64,000 nucleotides of DNA. It comes from Pectobacterium araliae. Its GTDB lineage: Bacteria; Pseudomonadota; Gammaproteobacteria; Enterobacterales; Enterobacteriaceae. Below, one piece after another: positions 20,715-29,441 of the stretch. Position 1 is the first letter of the stretch. Every line of letters begins with the position of its first letter. Where the stretch lies: assembly GCF_037076465.1 (NCBI RefSeq), contig NZ_AP028908.1:310001-374000 (forward strand), written 5' to 3'. A program made the position numbers and the translations under genes. Under the pieces are notes generated by a model that did not search any database, was not told the origin of the DNA, and saw only the letters and a program-made list of their open reading frames with translations.

Positions 20715-21584
20715 TCAGAGCGGTGTGGTGTCCATACCGAACCATTTTTCGCTCAGCTTTCTGATGGTGCCATCTTGCTTGGCCTGATCGATCGCCTTGT
20801 CGAACATGGCTTTCAGCTCAGGATCGCTTTTACGCAGGGCAACGGAGGAGCCACTACCCAGAATGCCGCCGATGAACTGTGGGCCTGGCGTTACTATGTC
20901 GGCATTACCCGATTTTTCCGAAATGCTTTTCAGGTAAGGTGCGGAAGCGATAACGAGATCCACTCGGCCCGCTTTCAGATCCAGATCGTGTTCTTGTGTG
21001 GTTTTATATTCGCGTACCTTCATCATACCTTTCATATGTTTATCTAAAAAGGCGCTGGCGATAGAAGCCGACTGCACGCCGATGGTTTTACCTTCCAGCA
21101 GCGGTTTCAGCTTATCAATCTCAGCCTTGGCTGTGGCTTCGTCAGCTGGGTTAATGGAGAAACGTTGGCCTGCGTCTGGGAAATCTTTGGCGAGTGAACT
21201 GGATTTCAGCACGGCGAAAGTCTGCCCTGACTGCGTGTACGGCTGGCTGAAATCGATCACCTCACGGCGTTTTTCCGTCGCAGACATACCAGAAATGATC
21301 GCGTCGAATTTACCCGCATTCAGTGCTGGAATGGTGCTGGTGAACGGCTGAACCATGATCTCGCATTTCACCTGCATGTTGTCGCAGAGCACTTTATACA
21401 GTTCGATCTCCATGCCATCGAGCGTACCGTCTGGCTTGGTGAAGTTATACGGGTGGTAAGCCCCTTCGGTTGCGATGCGGACGGTCGTCCATTTCTTCTC
21501 TTCTGCTGAAGCGGTGAATGAGGCAGCCAGCGTTCCTGCCATACACAGCGAGCAGGCGAGCAGTGTGAGTTTTGATTTGATCAT
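20715..21584 (-). CDS. Polar amino-acid ABC transporter, periplasmic binding protein
   Basis: This 289-residue family-3 solute-binding protein has a signal peptide (about 1-27) and the hallmarks WTTVRIATEGAYHPYNF, DGMEIEL and DAIISGMSATEKRREVIDFS. These are close to the HisJ/ArgT and octopine/nopaline (OccT/NocT) binding proteins. It carries an extra stretch around residues 130-160 that seems longer than in HisJ. It lies 100 bp after the ATPase gene and 93 bp before the amidohydrolase, on the same strand. The ligand is probably a basic or opine-like amino acid, but this is inference. Confidence 0.88.
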   Translation of the reverse strand: MIKSKLTLLACSLCMAGTLAASFTASAEEKKWTTVRIATEGAYHPYNFTKPDGTLDGMEIELYKVLCDNMQVKCEIMVQPFTSTIPALNAGKFDAIISGMSATEKRREVIDFSQPYTQSGQTFAVLKSSSLAKDFPDAGQRFSINPADEATAKAEIDKLKPLLEGKTIGVQSASIASAFLDKHMKGMMKVREYKTTQEHDLDLKAGRVDLVIASAPYLKSISEKSGNADIVTPGPQFIGGILGSGSSVALRKSDPELKAMFDKAIDQAKQDGTIRKLSEKWFGMDTTPL

Positions 21585-21684
21585 GATGGTTTCTCCCGGC
21601 GTGTTATATCGTTATATTTTGTTTATTCCCGCCGAGTTTCGCGGCAGAGGTAGACGTCTGCGCACGAAATTAGCGGGGCAGTGT

Positions 21685-22449
21685 TTACCAACTGGCAATA
21701 AATTGCCGGAAGCGAGCCGACTGGCTGGCGGTGAAAACGTGTTCCGGCGTTCCCTGTTCTTCAATTTCCCCCTGATGGAGGAAGACGATGCGGTTGGAGA
21801 CTTCACGGGCAAAATCCATTTCGTGAGTGACAACCAGCATGGTCATCCCTTCATCCGCCAGCGTGCGCATCACGCGCAGCACCTCGCCCACCAACTCTGG
21901 ATCGAGTGCAGAGGTTGGCTCATCGAACAGCATCACTTTTGGCTCCATCGCGAGCGCACGGGCAATCGCGGCGCGCTGCTGCTGACCACCGGACAAATGT
22001 GCGGGATAGTAGTGGCGCTTATCCGCCAAACCGACCTTCTCTAGCAATTGCTCGGCGTGCTCTACACACTCCGCCTGTGGACGCTTTAAGACGTGCACGG
22101 GGGCTTCGATAATGTTTTCCAGCACGGTCTTGTGTGACCACAGGTTGAAATTCTGGAACACCATGCCTAGCTGAGTACGAATTCTGTCGATCTGTTTGAG
22201 GTTCGACGGACGGTTCTGTCCTTTACGGTTCGGCTTCATTTCAATCGCTTCTCCGCCGACGATAATCTCGCCCTGATCGGGAAGCTCAAGCAGGTTGCTA
22301 CAGCGCAGTAACGTCGATTTACCTGAACCGGACGATCCCAGAATTGAGATGACCTCCCCCTGATTGGCCTCAATCGAAATCCCTTTCAGGACGTCCAGAG
22401 AACCGAAGCTTTTATGAATGTTGCGCAGGCTAATGGCGGCTGTCGTCAT
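21685..22449 (-). CDS. Polar amino-acid ABC transporter, ATPase
   Basis: This 254-residue ATPase is of the HisP/GlnQ type. Walker A is GSSGSGKST (about 38-46), the signature is LSGGQQQR, Walker B is [12 protein letters not shown] and the switch is VVTHEMDFA. It overlaps the HisM-like permease gene by four bases and is therefore coupled to it. It energises uptake together with the two permeases and the binding protein. Confidence 0.93.
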   Translation of the reverse strand: MTTAAISLRNIHKSFGSLDVLKGISIEANQGEVISILGSSGSGKSTLLRCSNLLELPDQGEIIVGGEAIEMKPNRKGQNRPSNLKQIDRIRTQLGMVFQNFNLWSHKTVLENIIEAPVHVLKRPQAECVEHAEQLLEKVGLADKRHYYPAHLSGGQQQRAAIARALAMEPKVMLFDEPTSALDPELVGEVLRVMRTLADEGMTMLVVTHEMDFAREVSNRIVFLHQGEIEEQGTPEHVFTASQSARFRQFIASW

Positions 22450-23180
22450 TGCAGATCTCCCAATTTCTTAATTTTTTTCGCTGCCGGTTGCGCACCCGGC
22501 GCACGGAGATGAGGGGTAAGCGTAAATTCTGTCCACATCAGTAAACGTGTCAGAATAAGGTTAATAAACAGATAAATAGCACCAGCGACCAGGAAGACTT
22601 CTAGCGCCCGGTAGGTTTCTGCGATGAGGCGTGCGGCGATCCCGGTGATTTCCATCAGCGTAATGATAGAAGCCAGCGAGGTCGATTTGACCATCGAAAT
22701 CAGCTCATTGCCGTAAGCGGGAAGCGCCTGACGTATTGCCAGCGGGAACACGATACGCTTGAAAATCATGAACGATGGCATACCGCAGGCGCGTGCAGAT
22801 TCGATCTGGCCGACGGGAACGGACTGCAATCCGCCACGGATAATTTCACTGGCATAGGCACCGGTACACAGGCTGAGCGACAGTAGCGCGCACCAGTGGG
22901 GTTCCCGCAGGAACGGCCAAAGCAGGCTTTCCCGAATCCAAGGGAATTGCCCCAGCCCGTAGTAAATCAGGAACAGCTGCACCAGCAGCGGTGTGCCGCG
23001 GAAAAACAGTACGTAGGTTCGGGCAATTGAGCGCAGTACGGCAAAAGATGATAGCTGCATCAGTGCTAAGCCCAGCGCCAGAAAGAAGCCCAGAAAGACC
23101 GAACTGACCGCCAGTTGCAGGGTTAACGGGATACCGGGAATAATCTCCAGAAACGTGTCGTACAGAAAAGGAAAATCCAT
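22446..23180 (-). CDS. Polar amino-acid ABC transporter, permease (HisM/OccM-like)
   Basis: This 244-residue inner-membrane permease has about five transmembrane helices. The EAA loop is visible in [20 protein letters not shown] followed by ACGMP. It pairs with the HisQ-like permease gene, whose stop shares the base at 23180 with this start. The C-terminus is basic. Confidence 0.9.
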   Translation of the reverse strand: MDFPFLYDTFLEIIPGIPLTLQLAVSSVFLGFFLALGLALMQLSSFAVLRSIARTYVLFFRGTPLLVQLFLIYYGLGQFPWIRESLLWPFLREPHWCALLSLSLCTGAYASEIIRGGLQSVPVGQIESARACGMPSFMIFKRIVFPLAIRQALPAYGNELISMVKSTSLASIITLMEITGIAARLIAETYRALEVFLVAGAIYLFINLILTRLLMWTEFTLTPHLRAPGAQPAAKKIKKLGDLQ

Positions 23181-23896
23181 CAGCGTTTCACACCCCGGGA
23201 ATAATGAGATTCAGCACGGCGCATAATCCAGCCGGAACAGATTGAGATAAGTAGGTACAGCAGCGCGGCCGCCATGAAGAAATCGAATGGTTTACCGGTA
23301 GAACCGGCGCCGGTTTGCGACTGCGTCATCAGTTCTGCGACACCGGTAACGGAAACCAGCGCAGAGGTTTTCAGCACTAACTGCCACACGTTGCCGAGTG
23401 GGGGGATCGCGTGGCGCAGCAGGAGCGGTATGATGATACGGCGCAGGCGCAATAGCGTTGGCATTCCGCACGCTTTGGCGGCCTCAATTTCCCCTTTGGA
23501 AACGGCGTAGAACGCACCGCGATAGACTTCCGTCTGCTGCGCACCAGAGGAAATGCCGACGGCGAAGACGCCAGCGAGGAAACCCGGAAAGCCAAAGAAC
23601 TCATTGCTGCCAAACAGCCTGGCGAGCAGGGTTAACGCGGAACTGCCGCCGAAATAAAGCAGATAGATGATGAGCAGATCGGGGATGCCACGGATGAGAG
23701 TGGTGTAGCCATCGGCCAGATAGCGCACGGGGCGATTGCCGCAAATTTTTGACCAGGCACCGATCGTGCCGATCACCGCCCCCAGCAGGAAGCCGCCGAT
23801 CGCCAGTGCGAGCGTCATTCCTGCCCCAATCAGTAATAATTTTCCCCAGCCGTGTTCACCAAAACTGATGAGCTGCCAGAACGTAATGTCTTCCAC
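23180..23896 (-). CDS. Polar amino-acid ABC transporter, permease (HisQ/OccQ-like)
   Basis: This is a permease of about 238 residues and the first gene of the transporter operon. I chose the GTG at 23896, which has GGAG eight bases upstream (TTTGGAGTCACTTGTG). The in-frame TTG ten codons earlier has no such site. The EAA loop is QTEVYRGAFYAVSKGEIEAA followed by KACGMP. Transcription probably begins far upstream at the sigma-54-type promoter near 24182-24197, which implies a leader of about 275 nt. Confidence 0.88.
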   Translation of the reverse strand: MEDITFWQLISFGEHGWGKLLLIGAGMTLALAIGGFLLGAVIGTIGAWSKICGNRPVRYLADGYTTLIRGIPDLLIIYLLYFGGSSALTLLARLFGSNEFFGFPGFLAGVFAVGISSGAQQTEVYRGAFYAVSKGEIEAAKACGMPTLLRLRRIIIPLLLRHAIPPLGNVWQLVLKTSALVSVTGVAELMTQSQTGAGSTGKPFDFFMAAALLYLLISICSGWIMRRAESHYSRGVKR

Positions 23897-24181
23897 AAGT
23901 GACTCCAAACTGCCTGTTTTTGGCAAATTTTATTCTTAGCAAATCGTGTTCTTAGCACGTTTTGTTGGTAATAAAAGATTGCTCCGTTATACAGAACGGT
24001 GTTTGTGATGAGAGGGCTACACACGCTGTTCAGGAACGAGAGCAGTAATGCACAATGGTATTAACTCGATGATGTACTCATTCTATGGAGTACGAATTCG
24101 ATGAAACACGATGGTTTGACGATGAAATCGGTTCGATAAGAACGATTCAGAAGTCGTGTCGCGAATCTATTAGAAAGCTAA

Positions 24182-24197
24182 GCAATACTCGAGCCAC
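24182..24197 (-). promoter_or_regulatory. Putative sigma-54 promoter of the amino-acid ABC operon
   Basis: The minus strand reads TGGCTCGAGTATTGCT, which fits the sigma-54 consensus TGGCACG-N4-TTGCW except for one base, with GG and GC spaced exactly N10. It points at the transporter operon and lies about 285 bp before the first start codon. NtrC-like sites lie 130-190 bp upstream of it, the usual enhancer distance. Confidence 0.6.
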
Positions 24198-24321
24198 GTT
24201 TCACGTAAACGATAATTGATTATTTATTCATATACTCTGCTTATTAATGGGTTTTACTTTAGTCAAAATAAGACAGATATGGCCTGTGGTAAAGCATTAA
24301 AGTGATATTTTGTAAGGGGGT

Positions 24322-24379
24322 GTGTTCAAAATAGTGCATTGTTATGCTATTTGGCGGGGCGTTGCATTATGATGGTGCA
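24322..24379 (-). promoter_or_regulatory. Putative NtrC enhancer sites
   Basis: The segment 24363-24379 reads TGCATTATGATGGTGCA, 10 of 12 defined bases of TGCACC-N5-GGTGCA. A weaker half site AGTGCA ends a similar 17-mer at 24322-24338, with centres 41 bp apart. They sit upstream of the sigma-54-type promoter on the same strand. Confidence 0.5.
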
Positions 24380-24383
24380 ATAA

Positions 24384-24409
24384 CCGCTATCCGGCAGGAC
24401 GGATAGCGG
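24384..24409. terminator. Stem-loop after cysG
   Basis: The inverted repeat CCGCTATCC/GGATAGCGG with an 8-nt loop lies about 25 bp beyond the cysG stop. It lacks a T-tract on the minus strand, so its role as terminator is uncertain. Confidence 0.4.
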
Positions 24410-24433
24410 GTGAGTAGGAGAATGGGGAGAGGA

Positions 24434-25813
24434 TTATGCTGTCTGGTCAGAGAACCAGCTCAATTTTTCTCGTAGGCCGACGACGTTGCCGATGATGATC
24501 AAACTCGGGCTGCTGGCCTGTTGGGCTAATTCGCTCAGTTGTGAGAGCTGTCCACTCAGAACGCGCTGTTTGGTCGAGGTGCCGTTTTCGATAATCGCGA
24601 CAGGCACGGTTTCCGGTAGTTGCTGCTCGATGAGCTTATTTTGAATGTGTTCAGCCTGCTGAAGCCCCATGTAAAACACCAGCGTTTGTTTTTCTGCTGC
24701 GAGGCTGGTCCAGTCCAGATCGGTGTCGTGCTTGACGTGTCCGGTGATCAATCTGACGCCCTGCGAGTGATCGCGATGGGTGAGTGGGATTCCGCTGTAG
24801 GCTGAGCAGCCTGACGCCGCAGTAATGCCGGGAACGACAGAGAAGGGTACGCCCGCCTGTTGCAGGTGTTCCAACTCTTCAGCACCGCGGCCGAAGATAA
24901 ACGGGTCGCCGCCTTTTAGCCTGACGACGCGGTGGCCTGCGCGTGCCTTTTCTTCTAGCAACTGATTGATTTGATCTTGAGGAACGCTGTGATAGCCAGA
25001 GGCTTTACCGACGAAGATACGCTCAGCGTCGCGGCGTGACAGGTTGAGAATCTCTTTCGATACCAGCCGATCGTAAACGACGATGTCAGCCTGCTGGAGA
25101 TGCTGTAGCCCTTTCAGCGTAAGTAATCCTGCGTCGCCCGGCCCGGCGCCGACCAGCGTCACCTCACCCCGGTCATCAAGCGGCGCGGAGAAAAGCAGTT
25201 CCGTGAGTTGTTGAACGCGTTCGTTGTTTTCATTGGCCAGCGCCTGTGCCAGCCTATCGTGTACGAAGAGCTTTTCCCAGAAGCGACGGCGCGCGCTCAT
25301 ATTGCGGAACCGGCTTTTGACCCGACTGCGCAATTCGCCTGCGTATGTCGCCAGCTTACCGAGATTTTGCGGCAGAATACTTTCCAGTTTTTCCCGTAGT
25401 AGTCGAGCCAATACTGGTGCGGCACCGCCAGAAGACACCGCGACCATCAGCGGTGAACGATCAATGATCGACGGCATAATGAAGCTGGCGCGTTCTGGTG
25501 AATCAACCACGTTACAGAAAATCCGGCGCTCACTGGCGCTGGCATAGACATGGTTATTGATGTCCTGATCGTCGGTGGCGGCAATCACCAGCCATACCTC
25601 GTTCAGCAAGCAGGGATCGAAGGTGCCGTGTACCAGCGTTAATTGCGCATCCTGCTCCCACGCTCGAAATTGATCGTTAAAATCGAGCGCATTGACGGTA
25701 ACCACTGCGCCAGCATCCAGCAATAGCCGGGCTTTGCGCTCGGCTATTTCACCGCCTCCTACCAACAGACAGGGTTTATCATGCAACTGACAGAATATCG
25801 GTAGGTAATCCAT
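24434..25813 (-). CDS. cysG: Siroheme synthase (trifunctional)
   Basis: This 459-residue protein makes siroheme from uroporphyrinogen III. The N-terminal half (about 1-215) is the dehydrogenase/ferrochelatase, with the NAD-binding [18 protein letters not shown] and the serine of [13 protein letters not shown] near residue 128. The C-terminal half is the SAM methyltransferase, with [22 protein letters not shown] and [17 protein letters not shown]. It follows nirD by 55 bp on the same strand, supplying the prosthetic group of NirB. Confidence 0.97.
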   Translation of the reverse strand: MDYLPIFCQLHDKPCLLVGGGEIAERKARLLLDAGAVVTVNALDFNDQFRAWEQDAQLTLVHGTFDPCLLNEVWLVIAATDDQDINNHVYASASERRIFCNVVDSPERASFIMPSIIDRSPLMVAVSSGGAAPVLARLLREKLESILPQNLGKLATYAGELRSRVKSRFRNMSARRRFWEKLFVHDRLAQALANENNERVQQLTELLFSAPLDDRGEVTLVGAGPGDAGLLTLKGLQHLQQADIVVYDRLVSKEILNLSRRDAERIFVGKASGYHSVPQDQINQLLEEKARAGHRVVRLKGGDPFIFGRGAEELEHLQQAGVPFSVVPGITAASGCSAYSGIPLTHRDHSQGVRLITGHVKHDTDLDWTSLAAEKQTLVFYMGLQQAEHIQNKLIEQQLPETVPVAIIENGTSTKQRVLSGQLSQLSELAQQASSPSLIIIGNVVGLREKLSWFSDQTA

Positions 25814-25868
25814 GCAACGCCTCTTGAAGACTCAGATAGTGGTGTGCCCTGTGGTCCAGGGCACCGGC

Positions 25869-26237
25869 CTACGGTAATGGCTGGCTATTATTAACCGCTA
25901 CATCACTGTTTGCGATGGATATTTGCACATTACCGTTTGTTACCTGAGTAGCATAAGTGGCAACAGAATAGGCTTCATCTTCCAGGCAGAAGCCGTCATA
26001 AAGGCGGAAATGCTGTTTTTTCAATGGGCTTGCGACCCAAAGATCGTCCTGATGCTCGGCCACTATCCCACGGCTTAATACACTCGCTTGGGCGAAGGGA
26101 TCGATATTGCTGATGGCGTAAACTTGCTCGTCGTTACGTGGCCGGAATACGGCGATTTGCTGCCGATCGACCAGCGCACAAACGCCGGTGCCAGGCAGGA
26201 TGTCGTCTAACTTACATACCGTCGTCCACTGGCTCAT
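25869..26237 (-). CDS. nirD: Nitrite reductase (NADH) small subunit
   Basis: This 122-residue Rieske-fold protein lacks the Cys and His cluster ligands, as is normal for NirD. The core ICALVDRQQIAVFRP-like region and LKKQHFRLYDGFCLEDEAY match the family, though the protein is longer than E. coli NirD (108) at the C-terminus. It overlaps nirB by four bases. No nirC follows, unlike in E. coli. Confidence 0.93.
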   Translation of the reverse strand: MSQWTTVCKLDDILPGTGVCALVDRQQIAVFRPRNDEQVYAISNIDPFAQASVLSRGIVAEHQDDLWVASPLKKQHFRLYDGFCLEDEAYSVATYATQVTNGNVQISIANSDVAVNNSQPLP

Positions 26238-28804
26238 GCGTTTTCCTCCTCTAGCTCACTGTTTTTTTCCTGATTAATTTGTTTCACCGGAATACGCTCG
26301 GCAGGACGCGCCGGACGGTGTTGTTGACGTTCACTCACCATTTGCACGTTCGGGTCACGTACTGGGCTGTTAATGAAGTGGGCAAAGCGTTTCTGTGCTT
26401 CTGGATCTTCCAGCGTCGCCTGCCATTCGCAGAGGTAGCCTTCTCGCAGCCGTGCGATATCCGCTTCAAGCTGATCGTTAATGCCCAACTTGTCTTTCAC
26501 AATCACATTGCGCAGATAGTCGATACCGCCTTCGAGATTATCCAGCCAGACGGACGTGCGTTGGAGCTTATCGGCTGTACGGATGTAGAACATCATGAAG
26601 CGGTCCAGATAGCGGACTACCGTTTCGCGATCTAAGTCGGCTGCCAGCAGGTCGGCGTGGCGTGGTTTCATCCCGCCGTTGCCGCAGACATAGAGGTTCC
26701 AGCCTTTTTCGGTGGCGATAATCCCCACGTCTTTACCCTGTGCTTCTGCACATTCCCGCGTACAGCCGGAGACGCCAAATTTCATTTTGTGCGGCGTGCG
26801 GATGCCTTTGTAGCGGTTTTCCAGTTCTACGCCAAAGCCTACGCTGTCGCCGACGCCAAAGCGGCACCAGGTGCTGCCGACGCAGGTTTTTGCCATACGT
26901 AGCGCCTTGGCGTAAGCGTGGCCGGTTTCAAATCCGGCTTCGATGAGCTGAGCCCACACGTCAGGCAGATCGTCTTTCTGTACGCCAAAGAGCGCCATGC
27001 GCTGAGATCCGGTCATTTTGGTGTACAGGTTGTATTGCTTCGCGATGCGTCCAATGGCGATCAGGCCATCCGGCGTGATCTCTCCGCCAGCAGAACGTGG
27101 GATCACGGAATAGGTGCCGTCTTTCTGGATATTGCCGAGGAAGTTATCATTGGAATCCTGCAACGGCGTGTGCTGTGGTTTGAGTACGTATTCGTTCCAG
27201 CAGGAAGCCAATAGCGATGCAACGGTTGGTTTACAGACTTCACAGCCGTAGCCTGAACCGTGTTTCTCCAGCAGTTGATCGAACGTTTTGATTTTTTCGA
27301 TTTGGATCAGATGGTACAGCTCTTGGCGCGAATAGGCGAAGTGCTCACATAAATGATTGTTGACTTCAATCCCTTGCTTGCTGAGTTCCGCGTGCAGTAC
27401 CTGTGTCAGCAGTGGAATACAGCCGCCGCAGCCCGTACCGGCTTTGGTGGTTTCCTTCAGTGCGGCAACGGTATGACAGCCGCCGTTAATCGCCTTGATG
27501 ATGTCACCTTTGGACACGTCAAAGCAGGAGCAGATTTGTGCGCTTTCCGGCAGTGCATCGACACCCAGCGTCGGTTTCGCACTACCCGCCGTCGCAGGAA
27601 GAATCAGCGCTTCCGGGGAATCTGGCAGTGGGATTTTGTTCAGCATGAATTGCAGCAGGTTGCCGTAATCCCGCGTGTCGCCGACCAGTACCGCACCCAG
27701 CAGCGTTTTATTGTCAGCGCTGACGATCAGACGTTTGTAGGTTTCTTTGTTTTCATCCAGCCACATGTAGCTGCGTGCGCCCGGCGTATGGCCGTGTGCA
27801 TCACCAATTCCGCCGACATCGACGCCCATCAATTTGAGCTTGGCACTCATGTCGGCACCCTGGAATCGGTTCTCATGCCCTAATAGGTGGTCGACGGTGA
27901 CCTGTGCCATTTTGTAGCCGGGCGCAACCAGACCAAATGGTCTGCCCTGCCAGGCGGCACATTCGCCGATGGCGTAAACGTCAGGGTCAGAAGTTTGACA
28001 CCAGTCGTTAATGGCGATACCGCCGCGTGGACCGATTTCCAGCGCACACTGGCGCGCCAGTTTGTCCTGCGCTCGGATACCAGTAGAGAACACGATAAAA
28101 TCGACTTCCAGCGTACTGCCGTCGGCAAACACCATCGTCTTGCGACTTTCCAGACCGGAATGCTGAATGGCCTGCGTATTCTTGCTGGTATGCACACGCA
28201 CACCCATGTTTTCAATCTTGCGTTGCAGCAGGGTGCCACCCTGTGCATCTAACTGCTCGGCCATGAGCACGGGGGCGAACTCAATGACGTGGGTTTCCAC
28301 GCCAAGGTGTTTCAGCGCACCAGCCGCTTCCAAACCCAATAGACCCCCGCCGATCACCGCACCGCGTTTGCTACGGCGGGCGCAGTTTTCGATGGCGTTC
28401 AGATCTTCAATGGTGCGGTACACGAAACAGTCTTGCCCGTTTGATCCTTTAATGGCAGGAATCCAGGGGTAGGAGCCGGTGGCCATGATGAGCTTGTCGT
28501 AATACACGGTACGGCCGGAATTGGAGTGAATGGCTTTTTCACTGCGGTTGATGGTGATGGCGCGTTCACCAAGCAGGACGTTAACGCCATTCTTTTCGTA
28601 ATAACCTTCTCGTACTAAAGACAGCTCTTCTACCGTATGGTGAGCGAAGTAAGAAGAGAGGTGGACACGATCGTAAGCGACGCGGGGTTCTTCACAAAAG
28701 ACGGTAATCTCGTAGGTGGACGTTGGAGCTTTATCCAGCAACTCTTCGATAAAACGGTGGCCAACCATCCCGTTACCGATAACAGCGAGTCTGACTTTGT
28801 TCAT
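26234..28804 (-). CDS. nirB: Nitrite reductase (NADH) large subunit
   Basis: This 856-residue cytoplasmic enzyme reduces nitrite to ammonium with NADH. Domains in order: FAD/NAD(P) oxidoreductase (VIGNGMVGHRFIEEL near the start), a BFD-type [2Fe-2S] region (CSCFDVSKGD and GTGCGGC), and the siroheme/[4Fe-4S] reductase with CVGSTWCRFG and GCTRECAEAQGKD. Length is near E. coli NirB (847). The promoter carries a consensus FNR box about 58 bp before the start, so expression should be anaerobic. Confidence 0.97.
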   Translation of the reverse strand: MNKVRLAVIGNGMVGHRFIEELLDKAPTSTYEITVFCEEPRVAYDRVHLSSYFAHHTVEELSLVREGYYEKNGVNVLLGERAITINRSEKAIHSNSGRTVYYDKLIMATGSYPWIPAIKGSNGQDCFVYRTIEDLNAIENCARRSKRGAVIGGGLLGLEAAGALKHLGVETHVIEFAPVLMAEQLDAQGGTLLQRKIENMGVRVHTSKNTQAIQHSGLESRKTMVFADGSTLEVDFIVFSTGIRAQDKLARQCALEIGPRGGIAINDWCQTSDPDVYAIGECAAWQGRPFGLVAPGYKMAQVTVDHLLGHENRFQGADMSAKLKLMGVDVGGIGDAHGHTPGARSYMWLDENKETYKRLIVSADNKTLLGAVLVGDTRDYGNLLQFMLNKIPLPDSPEALILPATAGSAKPTLGVDALPESAQICSCFDVSKGDIIKAINGGCHTVAALKETTKAGTGCGGCIPLLTQVLHAELSKQGIEVNNHLCEHFAYSRQELYHLIQIEKIKTFDQLLEKHGSGYGCEVCKPTVASLLASCWNEYVLKPQHTPLQDSNDNFLGNIQKDGTYSVIPRSAGGEITPDGLIAIGRIAKQYNLYTKMTGSQRMALFGVQKDDLPDVWAQLIEAGFETGHAYAKALRMAKTCVGSTWCRFGVGDSVGFGVELENRYKGIRTPHKMKFGVSGCTRECAEAQGKDVGIIATEKGWNLYVCGNGGMKPRHADLLAADLDRETVVRYLDRFMMFYIRTADKLQRTSVWLDNLEGGIDYLRNVIVKDKLGINDQLEADIARLREGYLCEWQATLEDPEAQKRFAHFINSPVRDPNVQMVSERQQHRPARPAERIPVKQINQEKNSELEEENA

Positions 28805-28861
28805 TTTTGCCTCAAAATTGCTTCTTCTGAGGTTACCTTATCGCGCTACAAAGGCCGCTTA

Positions 28862-28875
28862 TTGATGTATATCAA
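28862..28875 (-). promoter_or_regulatory. FNR box of the nirB promoter
   Basis: TTGATGTATATCAA is a perfect match to TTGAT-N4-ATCAA. Its centre is about 64 bp before the nirB ATG. A possible -10 element (GATAAG near 28840) would place the box around -40, the class II position known for nirB in E. coli. Confidence 0.85.
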
Positions 28876-29127
28876 GTTGTCTTTTATATACTACTTTATG
28901 AGTATCTCGATGATTTTACTCATTTTTTATTAAGCCTTGGTTTTTGCTGGAGTTTTAGTTGCGGGTAAACATGAGATCTATAGCACGCTTTTGGTCAGAA
29001 GCCGACTGATTAGCGGCCAATCCGCTATCAGGGTAATCGTCCCCCTCATCAATCAGTCACGTTCCTGAAGGCGTAAAAATAAAACTAAGGGATTATCCAT
29101 CCATTTAATAAGGATATGAAATTTTCT

Positions 29128-29143
29128 GGTGATAGTGCTCACA
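29128..29143. promoter_or_regulatory. CRP-like site upstream of the dehydratase/Opp cluster
   Basis: GGTGATAGTGCTCACA matches TGTGA-N6-TCACA at 9 of 10 defined positions. It is about 300 bp before the dehydratase start, in a long non-coding stretch that otherwise has only AT-rich sequence and inverted repeats. Confidence 0.55.
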
Positions 29144-29213
29144 GCTTTATGTGCAAACGCACAGTTATCCGCGACATAATTTCTTCATATGAAAGAAATT
29201 GCCTAATGACTAA

Positions 29214-29290
29214 CGGCGTCACAACCTTAATAATTAAAAATAAAACGCTATTTTTTTTTAATTAATACGATATTTCTTTTTGTGACGCCG
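29214..29290. repeat. Perfect 11-bp inverted repeat with AT-rich 55-nt interior
   Basis: CGGCGTCACAA at 29214-29224 is mirrored by TTGTGACGCCG at 29280-29290. The 55 nt between are strongly AT-rich, with A and T runs. It could be a pair of operator sites, a bent-DNA regulatory segment or a small relic element. It lies about 150 bp before the dehydratase gene. Confidence 0.6.
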
Positions 29291-29441
29291 ATCGCCTTAT
29301 AAGGTCGAACCAGAAAGCGTTATATGCTTTTTATCGACCCATCCCAGCATAGTCAGTGAAGTGATTCTTTAATAGTTATGTGGTTCACATTCGCAATCGT
29401 ATACATGAGTTGTGTTAAACATCAAAGCAGGTAACAACGTG

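Larger units (their letters stand above)
23897..24433. other. Intergenic region between the ABC operon and cysG
   Basis: This 537-bp stretch holds no convincing gene. It contains the sigma-54-like promoter, the NtrC-like sites and the cysG stem-loop described separately. The roughly 270 bp between the promoter and the permease start have no recognised RNA element and no credible small gene. Confidence 0.5.
28934..29441. other. Non-coding region before the dehydratase/Opp cluster
   Basis: About 0.5 kb between nirB and the dehydratase gene holds no credible gene. It contains the CRP-like site, the 11-bp inverted repeat and a near-palindrome (TTTCTTCATATGAAAGAAA at 29180-29198) that could be an operator. 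The promoter of the downstream cluster must be here. Confidence 0.5.

Noticed and set aside
26279..28252. Several open frames antisense to nirB
   Set aside because: They mirror the nirB codon pattern and have no own start signals or known domains.
29144..29162. TGTGCAAACGCACA as a second CRP site
   Set aside because: The half sites are separated by 4 rather than 6 bases, so it does not fit the CRP consensus.
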